Shown: positions 11,690-22,199 of the stretch, one piece after another
Layout: each line of letters begins with the position of its first letter
Numbering within the stretch: position 1 is the first letter of the stretch
NCBI RefSeq assembly: GCF_900497805.2
Contig: NW_020945064.1
Span: forward strand, 7,348,819 to 7,412,818
Length of the DNA: 64,000 bases
Direction of reading: 5' to 3'
Origin: Vombatus ursinus
Taxonomy: Eukaryota > Chordata > Mammalia > Diprotodontia > Vombatidae
Program-made: the position numbers and the translations under genes
Notes under the pieces: model-generated
Database searches by the model: none
What the model saw: only the letters and a program-made list of their open reading frames with translations
What the model was told of the DNA's origin: nothing

Positions 11690-12770
11690 GGGGGAAACCC
11701 AAGCTTCGTAGGCTAGCTGGACCGTGGATTTGAAGACAACGGACGCCCTTGTCTCTTGGTTGCCCCTGTCAATGAACAGACCCATGCGGTTTAGGAACCC
11801 AGCCCCTACTGAAACGGATGTACCAAATAGCAGAAGGTCCCACGCCTACAGCCGCCCTTCCAAGCCGGGAAGACTTTGCGTTGAAGTCTCACCCGCTGCA
11901 CCACGGGGCAGTCCTTCTACCTTGAGTGCAGGGTGGGGGTCCCCCCAAACCAGAAGATAGCAGACTGTGATGGGGAAGGGGATTTAGGGAAAACTGAACT
12001 CCCCAGCCACCTCCCTCCCCGAAGCACCCCTCCACCACCAGGGACCCCAGGGGCCAGGTCCCCCTGTCCCCTTTCCTAAGTGATCTCGGGCCAGTCAGGT
12101 AAGGGTTGGGATGGGGGTGGAGCAGGTGAGGGCAAGACAGACGGGGAGAAAAAGGAGGAGGAGGGAAGAGCGAGCTGGGGCCTGAGAAAAAACAGCTCGG
12201 CTGATATCTGAGAGATTGGTTTCAGCCGGAGTCGCTCCTCCTGCCAAGTCCATATCCTATCTAACTGGGGTGTAGTTACTTAACATTCATCACGGGCTGA
12301 ACTCGGTAACTTTATCAGTAGCAAAGCACGGCGCCATCTCTTGGGCCGGGCCATTCTCAGCTCTCCGATGGACCAGATAAACCGCTGATAGATTACGCGA
12401 GATTGTTTAACTCCGCGGACCCGATTACTAATACTAATAGCAAGAGAGCCCACATCATATCAAGGGAGGGAGAGGGGAGGAAGACAGGGAGCGGAGGGGG
12501 AGGGGAGGACAGGGGAGGACAGGGGGAGGTTGGGAGATCCTAAAGAAAGAAGGAAAATAATGAGAAAGAAAATACAGACACAATGGCGATGGAGTGACTT
12601 TACGTTTCAGATCGGGCGGATAAAGCCCTGATAGATTTTAAGAGAGGAAAGATTCTAATAGACCCGTCCTCACTCCTCAGACACATCAGATGGATAGGAG
12701 CAGATTGCTTCACAAAAGGGGATGCGACTTCTAATGCAGTGCCGGCTTTTCATCTGATAGCTGAGGTGGG
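11690..12770. promoter_or_regulatory. CpG-enriched GATA element deep in intron 1
   Basis: A repeat-free kilobase unusually rich in CpG for this intron: about 15 CpGs by eye between 12197 and 12424, and about a dozen more at 11706-11905. WGATAR sites: CTATCT 12258, TTATCA 12312, AGATAA 12375, TGATAG 12386, TGATAG 12629 and TGATAG 12755. CpG retention suggests germline hypomethylation, as at an intragenic CpG island, enhancer or alternative promoter. On the plus strand CAG|GTAAGG lies at 12096-12104. No protein-coding exon is recognised. Confidence 0.5.
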
Positions 12771-13870
12771 AGAAGAGAGAAGAAAGAGCCGGCGAGGTAC
12801 TATATGAGCGAAAGGGGATTAAAAAAAAAAAACTGCTCAGGCACAAATTGAAGTTTTCAAATGACACCCCAAATATGGAAACTGTGATTGCTTGAAAGAA
12901 AGGAAGAATTAATCATTCCCGGCCCTGCCCTCCTGGTTTTCTCTGGGGATAAGTCTGTATCTCCTGGCCCGGTGGGGCCTGCTGTCAGGGAGAGCCCTGA
13001 CGTGTGTCACCCAGGGTGACACGGACACACACAGGCACGGGGTCACTGTCCATTCGGGCACATGGCAGGTGGCCTTCTAGAGGAACAAGTCCCTTCCTGT
13101 GGACCCCAAGTTGGGCTTTAGCTATGTAATCCTGCACAGGCGGCATGTCAAACAAATTTCTGTCAATCAAAGCCCATAGTTTTTAATTGCCTATGAAGAG
13201 TTCAGCACTTAAAGGAATCCTGTAGCACATCTTCTTGTAAAGTCTTTAATTTGTCCTTAATTTATCTGTTTGGCACATGTACACTTCCACATACTAGGTT
13301 TGCTGAAAGTGGGGCTCATCTGTAGCTACAGCAGGTGAAGGGACTTGAAAGGGACCAAAAGGGGGTTCTAAGACAGCGATCTTTTCAGGGTACCAGTATA
13401 CAGTACATAAGGTGAGAAACTGGAAGGAGTGGGCAGGGAGGACAGAACTCTCCAGCCTCACTTGGCAGTCACGTTATCTGGACAAGGGCCCCATCCATGA
13501 GCCATGAACAGTCCAGGAAAGAGGGCAGGGCTGGGGCAGTGGGAGGTGCCACAGTGCCAAGGCCTGCCCCCTGGCAGCCAGAAAGGCCTTTCTCTGGCAG
13601 TCACCATCACTCTTTGCCTCTTACAATAAGGGCCTTGCCTCACCACCGAGGTTTGGTCTTAAAGTGGGTTGGCTCTTTTGCCTACTATGAAGGGAATCTG
13701 ACAAATGAAGGGCCAGGGTGGGAGAGGGGCATTCTGTGTCTTTCTTTCTAGACTGAACAGCCTTGCTAGAGGCTTTGAGGTGGGGTATGGAGTCCCAGAT
13801 ACCTCACACACCTTGTAACTTCTCTCAGTAAAATAAGTTAGCATGACATTAAAAAGCAGAGCAAATAGAA
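12771..13870. other. Single-copy intronic segment
   Basis: No repeat or exon recognised; slightly AT-rich around 13170-13280. It may be a continuation of the conserved-looking island to its left. Confidence 0.45.
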
Positions 13871-13879
13871 TCACAAGTG

Positions 13880-14345
13880 ATATTTAAATCCACTAATAAG
13901 CACCTATTAGGCACTTATTGTATGCCAGGGACAATGTTATGCCCTGGGGACACAAAGAAAACCAGTCTCACATTGGAACTTCCAAAATCAAATGAAGAAC
14001 ACTTTCCTGTCTTGGTCTTTGCCCACTGTCCAGTGAGCTCCTAAGCAGTCATGAATCTCCTTTCTAGCAGTGGGAGCTCTCTGACTATCCTTGTAGACCT
14101 AGCCCGGAAACCAAAGAGCAGGAAGGGACAAAGAGGACTCTGTACTCAGCCCCCCAAGCCCATCCACCTTCATCCATCCATCTTGCCATCTTAGACTCCA
14201 AGCCCTGAATGAACCAGCCAGGAAAAAGAGGCCCCAAGAGGCTCTGATTTTTTGGAAAAGTGATAGCATGCTAGTTATTAAGCACCTACTATGTGCAGAG
14301 AGAATGGCATGGCCAGCCAGCAGTGGGGAGAGACAAAGATAAATG
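13880..14345 (-). mobile_element. L2 3' fragments, antisense
   Basis: CACTTATTGTATGCCAGGGA (about 13910) and AAGCACCTACTATGTGC (about 14281) are antisense L2 ends with unassigned sequence between them. Confidence 0.45.
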
Positions 14346-14349
14346 ATAC

Positions 14350-14852
14350 ATAGGTTAAAAACAAAACTATTTACAGTAGCTCTTTTGGGAGTGGCAGAGA
14401 ATTAGAAATTCTGCCCATGCCTGTCAATTAAGGAATGGCTGAATAAATTATGCTATATGAATACAATGGAATACAGTTGTGCCAAGGGAAATGATGAAAG
14501 GTTTCTGAGAAACCTAGAAGACTTGCATAAACTGATGCCAAGTGAAGTGAGCAGAACCAGGAGAACAATTTATACAGTAACAACAGCATGGTAAATACTA
14601 CTTGGAAAACTGAAAGATTTAGGCACTTTGATCAACACAGTGACCATTCACAATTCCAGAGGACTGAGGATGAAACATGCTACCTGCCTCCTGACAGAGA
14701 GGAGATGGACCCAGGACACAGGATGAGAACAATATCTCTAAGACATAGGCCAATGTGGGAATTTGTTTTGATTGACTATGCATATTTGTTATAAGGGTTT
14801 TGCTTGTTTTCAATTGGGAGGAGAGAAAATAAATGTTAACCAAAAAAAAAAA
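14350..14852 (+). mobile_element. L1 LINE 3' region with poly(A)
   Basis: AATGGCTGAATAAATTATGC, ATACAATGGAATACAGTTGT, GTGAAGTGAGCAGAACCAGG and a terminal A run (14841-14852) mark the 3' end of a marsupial L1. Truncated; no intact ORF. Confidence 0.7.
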
Positions 14853-14929
14853 GTGGGGCCTAGAATATGGCACATACATAAATATGCGGTCAGTATCATG
14901 CAGACTACACTGCTGATGGCATGGGAGAG

Positions 14930-15040
14930 GCATAAAACTCAACTTCCTTCTTTGGGACTCAGTTTCTTCAGAAGTACAATTAGAAAAGTAAAAAACTAGA
15001 TGGTCTAGGAGATCTCTTTCAAGCTCAAAAACTGTCCAGT
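14930..15040 (+). mobile_element. CORE-SINE 3' fragment
   Basis: GGGACTCAGTTTCTTCAG and AGATGGTCTAGGAGATCTC belong to the SINE tail. Confidence 0.5.
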
Positions 15041-15316
15041 TCTGAACTCCAATCCTTACTGATCTCCCTGTGCCTGAACTCCAATGGCATTTTTAAGAGT
15101 CTGGGCCATAGACACCAGCCACAGGATGAATCGTTTCTGGTCTACAAATCCTTCTGTAACCTGCCCGAGGACAGGGAAGGCATCATAGACTTCTCTTTGG
15201 GGCTCTCTCACACCGGCCTAGCTCAGGCCTAGACACACTCTTGGCCTCCTCCTATACTTGTCAATTTAATAATCAAAGGCAAGATACTGGTTTGTTTCCC
15301 ATTGGGAAACCCATAG

Positions 15317-15741
15317 GTTTGGTGATATCAAACTTAAATAGAAACAAGAATCCCTAAACCTTACATAGGGCAGCTAGGTGGTGTAGTGGACACAACGCTG
15401 GCCCTGGAGTCAGGAAGACCTGAGTTCAAATACATCCTCAGCTATTTAGTAACTGTGTGACCCTGGGCAAGTCGCTTCACCCTGTTTACCTCAGTTTCCT
15501 CATCTGTCAAATGAACTGGAAAAGAAAATGGTAAATCACTCCAGTACCTCTGCCAAGAAAACTCCAAATGGGGTCACAAAGAATAAGACATGACTGAAAC
15601 TGAACATTAAAAAACACATATTAACATTATACATGTCCTATTTTATTTTTATGTATTTTGTTAAGTATTTCCCAATTATATTTTAATCTGGCTTGGCAGC
15701 GAAAGTGTTGTGAACGTTTACTGGCCGCCTTTGATCTAGTG
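15317..15741 (+). mobile_element. hAT-like MITE split by an RTE-tailed SINE
   Basis: The outer element begins GGTGATATCAAACTTAAATA and ends TTGATCTAGTG, with the central TTTTGTTAAGTATTTCCCAA. It is split by the SINE at 15368-15606. The same family occurs inverted at 40632-40803. Confidence 0.55.
15368..15606 (+). mobile_element. tRNA-SINE with RTE/BovB-like tail
   Basis: GGGCAGCTAGGTGGTGTAGT head, GTGTGACCCTGGGCAAGTCG middle, and a 3' tail AAATGGGGTCACAAAGAATA..GACATGACTGAAACTGAAC resembling BovB/RTE 3' ends. Confidence 0.85.
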
Positions 15742-15749
15742 CTACCTTT

Positions 15750-15850
15750 TTATTTTAAAGAAGAGGAACCTTGGCCAAAGTCAACCAAATGCTAAGGCGG
15801 CATTCAAACTCAAATCCTCTGACCTCAAACTCCACTCCATCTTTGGAACC
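15750..15850 (-). mobile_element. MIR fragment, antisense
   Basis: TTTTAAAGAAGAGGAACC..TTCAAACTCAAATCCTCTGA; weak, old. Confidence 0.45.
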
Positions 15851-16009
15851 AGCTCCATCTTTCCTTCATCAGGTGGGAAGGGTCACCTTTCAGGGTCAGG
15901 ATGATGTCTGGCATTTAATAAGTGCTCAGGAAATATTTTAGTGATGGGATTTGTTCACCAGATGACTCCTGGGGGCAGATCTACAGCTAATGTGCTCCTA
16001 GAGGAGGGA

Positions 16010-16052
16010 GGAGAAGAAAGTAGAAGAAGAAAGAAGAAAGAAGAAGAAGAGA
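16010..16052 (+). repeat. (GAA)n microsatellite
   Basis: Imperfect GAA triplets. Confidence 0.9.
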
Positions 16053-16656
16053 GGTTGGGAAAGGTGGGGGCACAGATGGCCCTCCAGGGACAAGCAGAAG
16101 AACCCTGAAAAATCAGCTGCTCCACAGGGAGTCCAGTTTCCTGGTTTCCTCAGGTGGTAGGGCAGGGGATCTGATGTAGCCAGTCGCACACATTACGTAA
16201 GTGGCACTGGGGAGATTTCAAACCTCTTCCTGCGATTACGGGGAGAAAAATTCCCTGCACAGGCAGCTGAGATTTCACTGACCAGAGATTGTGAGAAGAG
16301 CTTTATTGTGACACCTAGCCCCCTCCCCATTCAACAGACATTTATCATGCCCTATGCTGGGCTCTGGGGAGTCACAGATTAATATGGCTTGTGCTTAAAG
16401 AGCTCGCAATCTCACAAAAGGAAGGCCTCATGATTGGGGTACGAGGGACAGTAAGATAAGAACTAGGGAAAAGTCATGGCAAAGTACTAGGAGAAACTGG
16501 AGGAAGAAGAGATTCCCTTTGTGTGTGTGGGGAGAAGCTGTATGTGTCACAAAAGGCCCCAAGGTGGAGGAAGTGAGATGACACCTGAGTTGAACCTTGA
16601 AGGAAGGGAGGGTCACCAACAGAAAGAAATCTGAGCTGCAGAGTGGGAAAGGAGCT

Positions 16657-16803
16657 CTTTCCAAACACTGCTGCTGGGTTCAAATCCTGATTGCTGCTAA
16701 AACAAATTTTACTTAACCCTTTTTGTGCCTCAATTTCCCCAACCGTCAAATGAGGGGCCTGGGATGGACCTCTAAGATTCTTCCTGGCTCTAAAACTATG
16801 ATC
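16657..16803 (+). mobile_element. CORE-SINE nested in L2
   Basis: GGGTTCAAATCCTGATTGCT, CAATTTCCCCAACCGTCAAA and CCTGGCTCTAAAACTATGAT. Confidence 0.75.
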
Positions 16804-17139
16804 CTAGGAGCAAAGGAGGAAGGAGGAAGGTGGGACACAAACCAGGTGGGGAGAGTCGCCTAGTTTTGCATGCATGGAGGCAATCTGAAAGGTACTAATA
16901 GTATCAGATAAGGCTGGGTAGGTTGGTTGGCACCATGGAGGGCTCTGAATGTCAGAAGCAGCAATTTCTTCTGGATTGGGTAGGCAATGAAGAGGCTTCT
17001 GAGCAGGGGGAAAATAAGACCAAAGCATAATGTTAGGAAGATTATTCACATACAGCTTAGGAAGATGGATTAGAAAGGACAAAATCTGGAGGCGAGAAGA
17101 TCAGTTAGGACAGGATGAATGGTCTAGCTAAGAAAGAGA

Positions 17140-17322
17140 TGTATGTTATCTCCTCTGACCCTCATGATAACCCTATGAAGCAACTGCCACACCCATTTTA
17201 CAGATGGGAAAACTGAGGCTCAGGAGGTGAAACACCTTGTTCATGGTTATACAGCTAGGAGATGGAAGGAGGATTTGAATCCTGATTTTTCTGAATCCAG
17301 GTCCAGCAGCCTCCCCATCACT
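17140..17322 (-). mobile_element. MIR nested in L2, antisense
   Basis: CCATTTTACAGATGGGAAAA and CTGAGGCTCAGGAGGTGAAA. Confidence 0.8.
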
Positions 17323-17589
17323 AAAAGCAGATAGGAGAAGGCAGAGGTGATGGCTGTTTTTGAGGTAGAAACAATATCACCTGATCGGAGAGGGGTAGGG
17401 GTAAAGGAAAGGAATGAAGTCTAAGGTAACTCTAAGGTTCCCCATGTTCTTCTCCCTTCCGCTGTCAGCAACGGTGAGTAATTCTTCTAAAAATCCAAGC
17501 TGCTAACAGGCCCAACATCTCATCTCAAAAATCATCCCGCTAAAAGGACCAGCCCTTCTTGGCCCTAGCTGGACACCATTAAGGTTGGG

Positions 17590-18265
17590 TTTCCAAGTAT
17601 GTGGGTTTCTATGCCCCTTTCATCCAAGCTACATTCCAGCCACACTGGCCCACCTGCTGTTCCTGAGCACCGCATTCTGTCCTCCACATCTGGAATAATC
17701 TCCCCCTTTGCTTCTATCTCTTGGGATACCTTTCAGGGCTCAGCTCCAGTGCTACGGGCTACAAGTGGCCTTTTCCCCCACTGGTTAGTCAATCAATCAA
17801 TCCATAAACATTTATTAAGCTCCTACTATGTGCCAGGCACTGTGCCAAGTGATGGGGATACAAAAAGAGTCAAAAAAACAGTCCCTGCCCTCGAGGAGCT
17901 TACAATCTACTGGGGAAGACGACAAGCAAACAATTATGGACAAACAAGCTACAGACAGAATGAATAGGAAGTGAAGTTAACAGAGTGAAAGCACTGGAAT
18001 TAAGAGGGGTAGAAGAGTTACCTATCAGTACATCACCTTGTATTTACTTATATGACTACATGTATTCTACATCCGGAATGGACTAGAACAGGGGTGGGGA
18101 ACTTGCGGTACTGCACTTAAGGATCTAGAAGGCCGCAAGTTCCCCACCCCTGGACTAGAAGCTTCTTGAGGTCAGGAGCTGTTCAGTTTTTGCCTTTCTA
18201 GCCCAAGCACCTGACAGTGCCCAACAGATACAGAATGCTTAATAGTGCTTGTTGAATTGAGTTCT
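17590..18265 (+). mobile_element. L2 3' region, broken by an antisense L2 piece and a MITE
   Basis: Sense L2 (GGGATACCTTTCAGGGCTCA) is interrupted at about 17790-18010 by antisense L2 (ATTTATTAAGCTCCTACTAT). It resumes and is split by the hAT MITE at 18089-18152. Confidence 0.6.
18089..18152. mobile_element. hAT-type MITE with perfect ends and 8-bp target duplication
   Basis: Perfect 20-bp inverted ends (18089-18108 and 18133-18152, starting CAGGGGTGGGG) are flanked by GACTAGAA at 18081-18088 and 18153-18160. The 8-bp duplication and CAGGG ends are hAT hallmarks. At 64 bp it is little more than its two ends. Confidence 0.9.
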
Positions 18266-18294
18266 ATGGGTAGTCTGCTAGAATACAACCAATT

Positions 18295-18295
18295 T

Positions 18296-18341
<46 letters not shown>
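18295..18341 (+). repeat. (TG)n microsatellite
   Basis: TG repeat with one TTTG interruption. Confidence 0.97.
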
Positions 18342-18342
<1 letters not shown>

Positions 18343-18354
18343 TATGTGGGAGAG

Positions 18355-18735
18355 ATTCATTCACTCATTCAACAAATATTTCCTGAGCCTACCATGTGTA
18401 CAGTTCAGTGCCAGGCTGTGAGAGGAAGTCCATGAAGGAGGGCACACCCCACCAGCCCCAAACGAGCTTAGGTCAGGGGAGATACACACAGGAAAGGTTA
18501 AATGAGAGCCCAAGAGATAAACAGTAAGCCAGGTGGGCAAAATTCTAAACTAGAGGAAGAGCCGCTGGCCTGGGAAGAGCCCCAAGGTTCTTGTTCAAGC
18601 ACAGCTCATTCAATAAGCAAATGTGATTTCACAAACATTGATGAAGGACCTACTGTGTGCAAAGCACCATGCTGGGGAAAAGGGGAGAGGTGGTTTCCAC
18701 GTGGTGTGAATGGCTCTGCCCTGGTGGAGTTTACA
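18355..18735 (-). mobile_element. L2 3' fragments, antisense
   Basis: CAACAAATATTTCCTGAGCC and GGACCTACTGTGTGCAAAGC are two antisense L2 ends. Confidence 0.55.
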
Positions 18736-18738
18736 GCA

Positions 18739-18999
18739 GCTGGGAGGCGCCATAGTGCACTGAGTGCTGGGCCTGGAGTCAGGAACACTCATCTTCATGA
18801 GTTCAAATCCAGCCTCAGATACTTACTAGCTGTGTGACCCTGGGCTAGTCACTTCACTCTGTTTGCCTCAGTTTCCTCATCTGTAAAATAAGCTGGAGAA
18901 GGAAACGGCAAACCGCTCCAGTATCCTTGCCAAGAAAACCCCAGATGGGGTCACAAAGGGTTGGACATGACTAAAATGGCCAAAAACAAAAATAACAAG
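18739..18999 (+). mobile_element. tRNA-SINE with RTE/BovB-like tail, near full length
   Basis: GCTGGGAGGCGCCATAGTGC head through GCCAAGAAAACCCCAGATGG and GGTCACAAAGGGTTGGACAT to the end. Confidence 0.88.
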
Positions 19000-19084
19000 T
19001 CCTCTTCTGTTTCCTGCTGACCTCAGGCAAGCTGCACCCCAGTTTTCCTATCTCCGGAGACACAAATAATAATACCAACCACTG

Positions 19085-19515
19085 AGGTAGTGTGGGATAG
19101 CAGAAGGGGCACCCTATTTGGACTCAGGTAACCTGGATTCAAATCCCAGTTCTGCTTTTTACTGCCTCTCTAACCTGAGGTCCTTCTCTGGGCCTCAGTT
19201 TCTTCCACAATGTAGGGTTTAAGAGTAAATGATGTCTCATGGTGCCTTAGAGAGTTATTGTGAGGACTGAGCAAGATAATGAATGTGAAAGAGCTTTGGA
19301 AACCATAACTCGTCATGGAAAATGAAGCCATGGAGAGGTGCCAACAAAGGATTCGGGAGGGCAAGTTCCATGCAAGAAGAAGAGTTCATGCTGTTGGGTG
19401 TAGCTTGTAAGCTCTTGGAGGGCAGGGACTAGCTTTTACCTCTTTCTGCATCCCCAGAGCTTAGCACAGTATCTGGCACATAGCAGGTATTTAATAAATG
19501 TTTACTGAGTTGAAT
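19085..19515 (+). mobile_element. MIR followed by L2 3' tail
   Basis: MIR 19085-19320 (GGATTCAAATCCCAGTTCTG). L2 tail 19395-19515 (GTAAGCTCTTGGAGGGCAGG..TATTTAATAAATGTTTACTG). Confidence 0.7.
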
Positions 19516-19589
19516 TGAAGAGGTTATGGAATTGGGCATGGAATGATGGGTAGAAATTGGGTAGGCTAGCCATATAGATTACATCATGA

Positions 19590-19614
19590 ACACACACACA
19601 CACACACACACACA
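19590..19614 (+). repeat. (CA)n microsatellite
   Basis: About 25 bp of perfect CA. Confidence 0.97.
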
Positions 19615-19619
19615 ACCAG

Positions 19620-20040
19620 GAGGATGGAAAGACACCTCAGCAGTCCCCATCCCCCTCACACTTCCAATGGCTCACCCGAACCTTCACGGAAAAACCTTCA
19701 ATATCCAGGCAGTGGCAGTTGTGCTCCCATTTTTCAGCTCTCATTAGATCTTATCTGAAAATCTTGTACCATCACTAGTTTTCTGTTTACATATTAAAAG
19801 GAAACTAAACAAAGCAAACATCACTGCTGTAGCTATTTTTATTCTGAAAAGGCCAGGGGAGGAGATAAAATGACATCTGGAGATGTCAAGTGTCATATAG
19901 ATACTCTCAGTTGTGGCTTGGGGTTTGACTTGGTTTTATTGGGTTAGATTTTTTTTTTTTAATTTGGGTGTTTTTTTTTTATAAGTACAATTCTTGAAAC
20001 CTACAAAATGCCTAATGATCAGTAACTAACAAATGTCCCA
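19620..20040. other. Single-copy intronic segment
   Basis: No repeat recognised; one TTATCT at 19751-19756 and poly-T runs near 19950-19980. Confidence 0.4.
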
Positions 20041-20044
20041 AAAG

Positions 20045-20560
20045 GTCCCTTGCCCATTTCAAAGACAGAGACATTGTGGCCTAGAGATGAAGGGCCCTGC
20101 CCTCAGGATGCTGGGCAAAGAGTCAGTTAGGAGGCCTAGCTTTGCCTCTCTGGGGATCAGTTACCTCATCCATTAAATGGAGATAAGACGTGAAGAAACT
20201 GAAAAGGGCTTCAGAGCTCTGAGCCATTCAGGCATTAGACAACTCAAATTCCTAGAAAAAGGAATTACAACTTCAGTTCTAGGACAAAGGGCTCCCTGGT
20301 CTTCCTAATCCTGAGGTACAATCCAGGTTCCAGCCAAACTGAACTTTTAGCTATCCCCCAATTTCGTCCTTGGCCTATCCTTGTTCCTAGAGTGGATTTC
20401 CACCTAGGCTCCTGCTGAAATCTTTGGGGGTCCTTTAAGGTTCAGCTCAAATATCAGCTCTGCCACATAGCCAGAAATAAAATGATAAAAATAACGACGA
20501 CGGCGATGATGATGAGGGCTAGCACTAAGGGCTCTAAGATTTACAGTGTTTTCCCACATT
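20045..20560 (+). mobile_element. SINE and L2 fragments
   Basis: CORE-SINE (about 20045-20210; GGATCAGTTACCTCATCCAT), L2 shard (20380-20460) and MIR end (20470-20560; ACGACGACGGCGATGATG repeat inside). Confidence 0.45.
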
Positions 20561-20689
20561 ACCTCATTTGGTGCTGTTGCTTCTCAAATTTCATTAGAAC
20601 ACTCTGGGTCTGTCTTTCTCCTCACCACACTCCACTTAACACTGATTATTTGGAAGTTTAATATTATTTGCCCAGGTCTCCCTAAAAAC

Positions 20690-21600
20690 AAAAAAAAACC
20701 CTTCACTAAACCCTCCCTTTCTCTCAAGCAATCCTCCTATATCTCTCCTCCCTTTCTCAGCCAAACTCCTAGAAGAAAGTTGTCTACACTGGAGGCTTCC
20801 ACTTCCTCTCCTCTCCCTCCCTCCTCCACCGTCTGCAATCTGGCTTCTGACACCACCACGCAATTGAAATGCTCTCTCCAAAGTTACCAGCGATCATTTA
20901 ATTGCCAGATATAATGGTTCTTTTTTCCGACGTTATCCTTTCTGAACTGTTTGCTACATCTGACGCTATTGACCACTCTCTGTTCCTGCTGCATTCTACC
21001 GGGGATTTTGTGATTTTGTGATACTCGTCTCTCCTGACCCATCATCCATATCATGTCCTCTAACTGTGGGTATTCCCCAGGCTCTATCCTAGGCTCCCAA
21101 CTCTTTAACGATGTTATACTGATTCTCTTTATATTTAGTCTGCATGTCATTATACATGTGCTTGATGTCTTCCTTGTTAGATGATGTAGAGAAACTGTCT
21201 CATTATCGCCAGTGTCTAGTACGGCACCATGGTCAGTACACGGTAGGCACTTAATAAACGCTTGTTGACTAATTGGCATATTACCTCCTAATAAAGTCCC
21301 TGAGGTCAGGGATTATATCATTTTTCACCTATATAGCTAGTGAATAAGCAGCACAGTTCCTCGAATTTTGGTGCAGAGCTGTGATTCCCCTGGTCCACAG
21401 AAATCCTTGGGCAATGCAGATTTTGGCAAACTGGTCTTGGAAAACTGCCTGGGGCATGGAGAGATGAGGTGCCCCAGGCTGGTCACAGGTGGACCTGAAC
21501 CCCAATCTCTTGACTCTCAGGTCAGCTTTTTCTCCATTTCTTCATATTGCCCCTCACATGCCTAGGAACAGTAGGTATTTAATGTTTGTTGAACTATACT
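20690..21600 (+). mobile_element. L2 LINE, reverse-transcriptase region and 3' ends
   Basis: Translated pieces include ELFATSDAIDHSL, matching the L2/CR1 AFDTVDHSLLL block, and TCCCCAGGCTCTATCCTAGG, matching VPQGSVLG. L2 3' tails follow at about 21230-21340 and 21560-21600. Decayed. Confidence 0.65.
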
Positions 21601-21699
21601 GAATTAGGAGGGAGAAAACACTTTCATCCAGGAATAAGAGTAGAGGAAGGGGTGGCGGGGGCAGCAGTGCCTGAGTTACATCTGGAAAAAAGGAAAGGG

Positions 21700-21805
21700 A
21701 GAAGCACAGTGACTAGAGCACTGGTCCTGGAGTCAGGAGGACGAGTTCAAATCCAGTCTTAGACACTTACTAGCTGTAAGATCCAGGGCAAGTCACTTAA
21801 CCATG
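21700..21805 (+). mobile_element. WSINE-like tRNA-SINE
   Basis: GCACTGGTCCTGGAGTCAGG, GTTCAAATCCAGTCTTAGAC and CAAGTCACTTAACC, running into the adjacent purine repeat in place of a plain A tail. Confidence 0.7.
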
Positions 21806-21875
21806 ATTGGAAAGGGAAAGAAAGACAGAAAGACAGAAAGACAGACAGAAAGGAAGGAAGGAAGAAAGGAAGGAG
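21806..21875 (+). repeat. (GAAA/GACAGAAA)n microsatellite
   Basis: Purine-rich tandem units directly after the SINE, probably grown from its A-rich tail. Confidence 0.9.
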
Positions 21876-21984
21876 AGTGAATAGATGGACTAGGGGGAGG
21901 TAGGAGAGCCTCTTCTAGCCATGGGATGGCAGTATGAGCAAAGATGGCTATTTAGGAATTAGATTAGTGTAGTCACTAGCTTCA

Positions 21985-22199
21985 TACTTATGGAGCGCCC
22001 CTAAACTCACATCTTTTGGTCCTCCCACAGTGGTGAGGCTTTGTTTGGATGCTGGTAGTGTCCAAGAGATTACCCCAACTTGATAGATGGGGAAATTGAG
22101 GCTGAGGAGTAGAGATCAGAAAACAGAGAGGGCCTACAGAAAACAAATGCAGTGGTCTTCAGACTTAAATGTCCAACTCAAACTCTAATCCAGACCCAG
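21985..22199 (-). mobile_element. MIR-like fragment
   Basis: GATAGATGGGGAAATTGAGG is the only clear match; old. Confidence 0.4.

Larger units (their letters stand above)
16318..17440 (-). mobile_element. L2 LINE (antisense) with two nested SINEs
   Basis: Antisense L2 3' region runs from the AACAGACATTTATCATGCCC end near 16334 to GGTAACTCTAAGGTTCCCC near 17440. It is interrupted by a CORE-SINE (16657-16803) and an antisense MIR (17140-17322). Confidence 0.6.
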
